The notes beneath the pieces are model-generated. The model saw only the letters and a program-made list of their open reading frames with translations, searched no databases and had not been told where the DNA came from. DNA of 6,782 bases from Actinomycetota bacterium (GTDB lineage Bacteria; Actinomycetota; Thermoleophilia; Gaiellales; Gaiellaceae), in the NCBI GenBank assembly GCA_005883365.1, contig VAXA01000179.1, forward strand, positions 395-7,176. The letters are read 5' to 3'. Position numbers and translations under genes: made by a program. Positions 5,764 through 6,782 of this stretch are shown piece by piece (the stretch's first letter is position 1; the number at the start of each line of letters is the position of its first letter).

Positions 5764-6782
5764 GCGGCGGCCTCAGCGGACTTCGCCGGCTCCGCCGGCG
5801 GCTTGCGACGGACCTTCTTGCGCGAGTTCCAGACGTAGAGAATCAGGACGTCTGCGCCCACGAAAAGCACGACCAAGCCCTCGATGATGTACGTGAGGTT
5901 CCCTGCAAGCTCGGGCTGGATGACGTTCGAGCTGAGGCCGTGCGTCGTGCCGAAAAGCAGGCTGCCGAAGAGGAGGGCACCGAAGAGCGTTCCCAGCGCG
6001 GTGTTTCGGCCGAGGAGAGCGACTGCTATGCCGAGAAAGCCGACCTGGCTGAACGGGATGTCGGCCTGGCCGTAGTGGTAGAGGTAGCCGAGCATGTCGA
6101 CCGCGCCGGCCAGACCGGCGAAGGCGCCGGAGATCGCCATCGCGCGGATGAGGTTCTTCTTCACGTTGATACCGCCGTACGCCGCCGCGTCGGGGTTGAA
6201 GCCGACCGCGCGAACTTCGTAGCCGAGCGTCGTCCGGTTGATCAGAGCCCAGAAGACAACAAGCGCTCCGAGGGCGATGAAGATCCCGATATCGAGGCCC
6301 TGGAAGCCCTGGGCACCCCAGAAGACGGGCAGTTGCGCGCTCTTCGAGACCGTGTTCGACACCGGGACGAACGCCTGGGTTGAGTTCTGCAGTGGACCGC
6401 CGTCACCGAACAGCCAGGATCCGACCCAGATCGCGATCCAGTTGAGCATGATCGTCGAGATCACCTCATGGGCGCCGACCGTCGCCTTGAGCACGCCCGC
6501 GATGCCCGCCCAAGCGGCTCCGGCGAGCGTCGCCGCTGAGATCGCGAGCAGGATGTGCGGCAGCGGACTCATCCCGGCGAGGTCGACCCCGATCCAGTTG
6601 GCGACGTAGATGCCTACGAAGTACTGGCCCTGGCCCCCGATGTTGAACATCCCGCAGCGGAATGCGAAGGCGACGGCGAGGCCCGTCAAGATGAGCGTCG
6701 TGGTCTGGAGGAGCGTCTGAGAGAGGTTGTATGAGGAGAGGCTCAGGATGTTCGTGGTCGGGTGGAAGATCCAGTTGAGGCC
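5760..6782 (-). CDS. BMP-type (nucleoside-family) ABC transporter permease, first subunit (5' end beyond window)
   Basis: The reading frame is open to the right edge; 340 residues are visible and the true start lies outside. The TTG at 6689 is an internal leucine codon, because the frame continues upstream with family-like sequence (SLSSYNLSQTLLQTTTLILTGLAVAF). Signatures of the NupP/YufP-type subunit: GLAVAFAFRCGMFNIGGQGQ (inner-membrane core motif), LKATVGAHEVISTIMLNWIA, the coupling-loop region LGYEVRAVGFNPDAAAYGGI, and GFLGIAVALLGRNTALG before the last helices. The C-terminus after the final helix is basic and then Ala/Pro-rich (NSRKKVRRKPPAEPAKSAEA), consistent with a cytoplasmic tail. 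It ends at TGA 5760-5762, overlapping the next permease's GTG. An ATPase with two nucleotide-binding domains and a BMP lipoprotein are expected upstream (right of the window), as in typical operons of this type. Confidence 0.9.
   Translation of the reverse strand, partial: GLNWIFHPTTNILSLSSYNLSQTLLQTTTLILTGLAVAFAFRCGMFNIGGQGQYFVGIYVANWIGVDLAGMSPLPHILLAISAATLAGAAWAGIAGVLKATVGAHEVISTIMLNWIAIWVGSWLFGDGGPLQNSTQAFVPVSNTVSKSAQLPVFWGAQGFQGLDIGIFIALGALVVFWALINRTTLGYEVRAVGFNPDAAAYGGINVKKNLIRAMAISGAFAGLAGAVDMLGYLYHYGQADIPFSQVGFLGIAVALLGRNTALGTLFGALLFGSLLFGTTHGLSSNVIQPELAGNLTYIIEGLVVLFVGADVLILYVWNSRKKVRRKPPAEPAKSAEAAA

Noticed and set aside
5646..6383. 245-codon open frame on the + strand opposite the permeases
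   Set aside because: It is a high-GC shadow, highly charged with no motif, and spans the junction of two coupled permease genes.
6687..6689. TTG as the true start of the first permease
   Set aside because: The frame stays open for 31 more codons to the window edge with family-like sequence, so the start is outside.

Overview
The window is high-GC bacterial DNA with strong G/C preference at third codon positions. It carries a BTAD/SARP-type transcriptional regulator, a family centred on Actinobacteria. That, with GTG starts, ATGA/GTGA gene overlaps and small secreted proteins with one membrane helix, suggests an actinobacterium, perhaps Thermoleophilia (Gaiellales/Solirubrobacterales-like). 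The class is an inference; the high GC and the SARP are seen directly.

Left end (1-1180, + strand): the 3' end of nadC (quinolinate phosphoribosyltransferase) overlaps by ATGA a complete nadA (quinolinate synthase). These are consecutive steps of de novo NAD synthesis and form the tail of an operon whose start lies outside the window.

Middle (1200-4491): a broken gene for a BMP/PnrA-family (nucleoside-type) solute-binding protein on the + strand has an in-frame TAG and appears to lack about a dozen residues at the break. Tail-to-tail with it, overlapping by 17 nt, is an intact minus-strand regulator: winged helix, BTAD, one membrane helix and a seven-tryptophan YVTN-like beta-propeller. This is a ToxR-like layout in which the propeller would lie outside the membrane. 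Its upstream region (3976-4132) holds three direct copies and one inverted copy of a CGGTRAR heptamer at 10-11 bp spacing, the layout expected of a SARP operator, and separately a perfect 8-bp inverted repeat. Divergent from it is a small secreted/membrane protein gene with a strong ribosome binding site, broken by a frameshift.

Right end (4555-6782, - strand): two BMP-type ABC permease genes overlap by GTGA. The second in operon order is complete; the first runs off the window. Their ATPase and binding protein are probably beyond the right edge. A 10-bp-stem hairpin separates this operon from the convergent small gene.

Taken together: an NAD synthesis operon end, a nucleoside-type uptake operon end, and between them a membrane-anchored SARP with its putative operator and two damaged neighbours. 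A link between the regulator, the orphan BMP receptor and the permeases is plausible from proximity and family but is not shown by the sequence.
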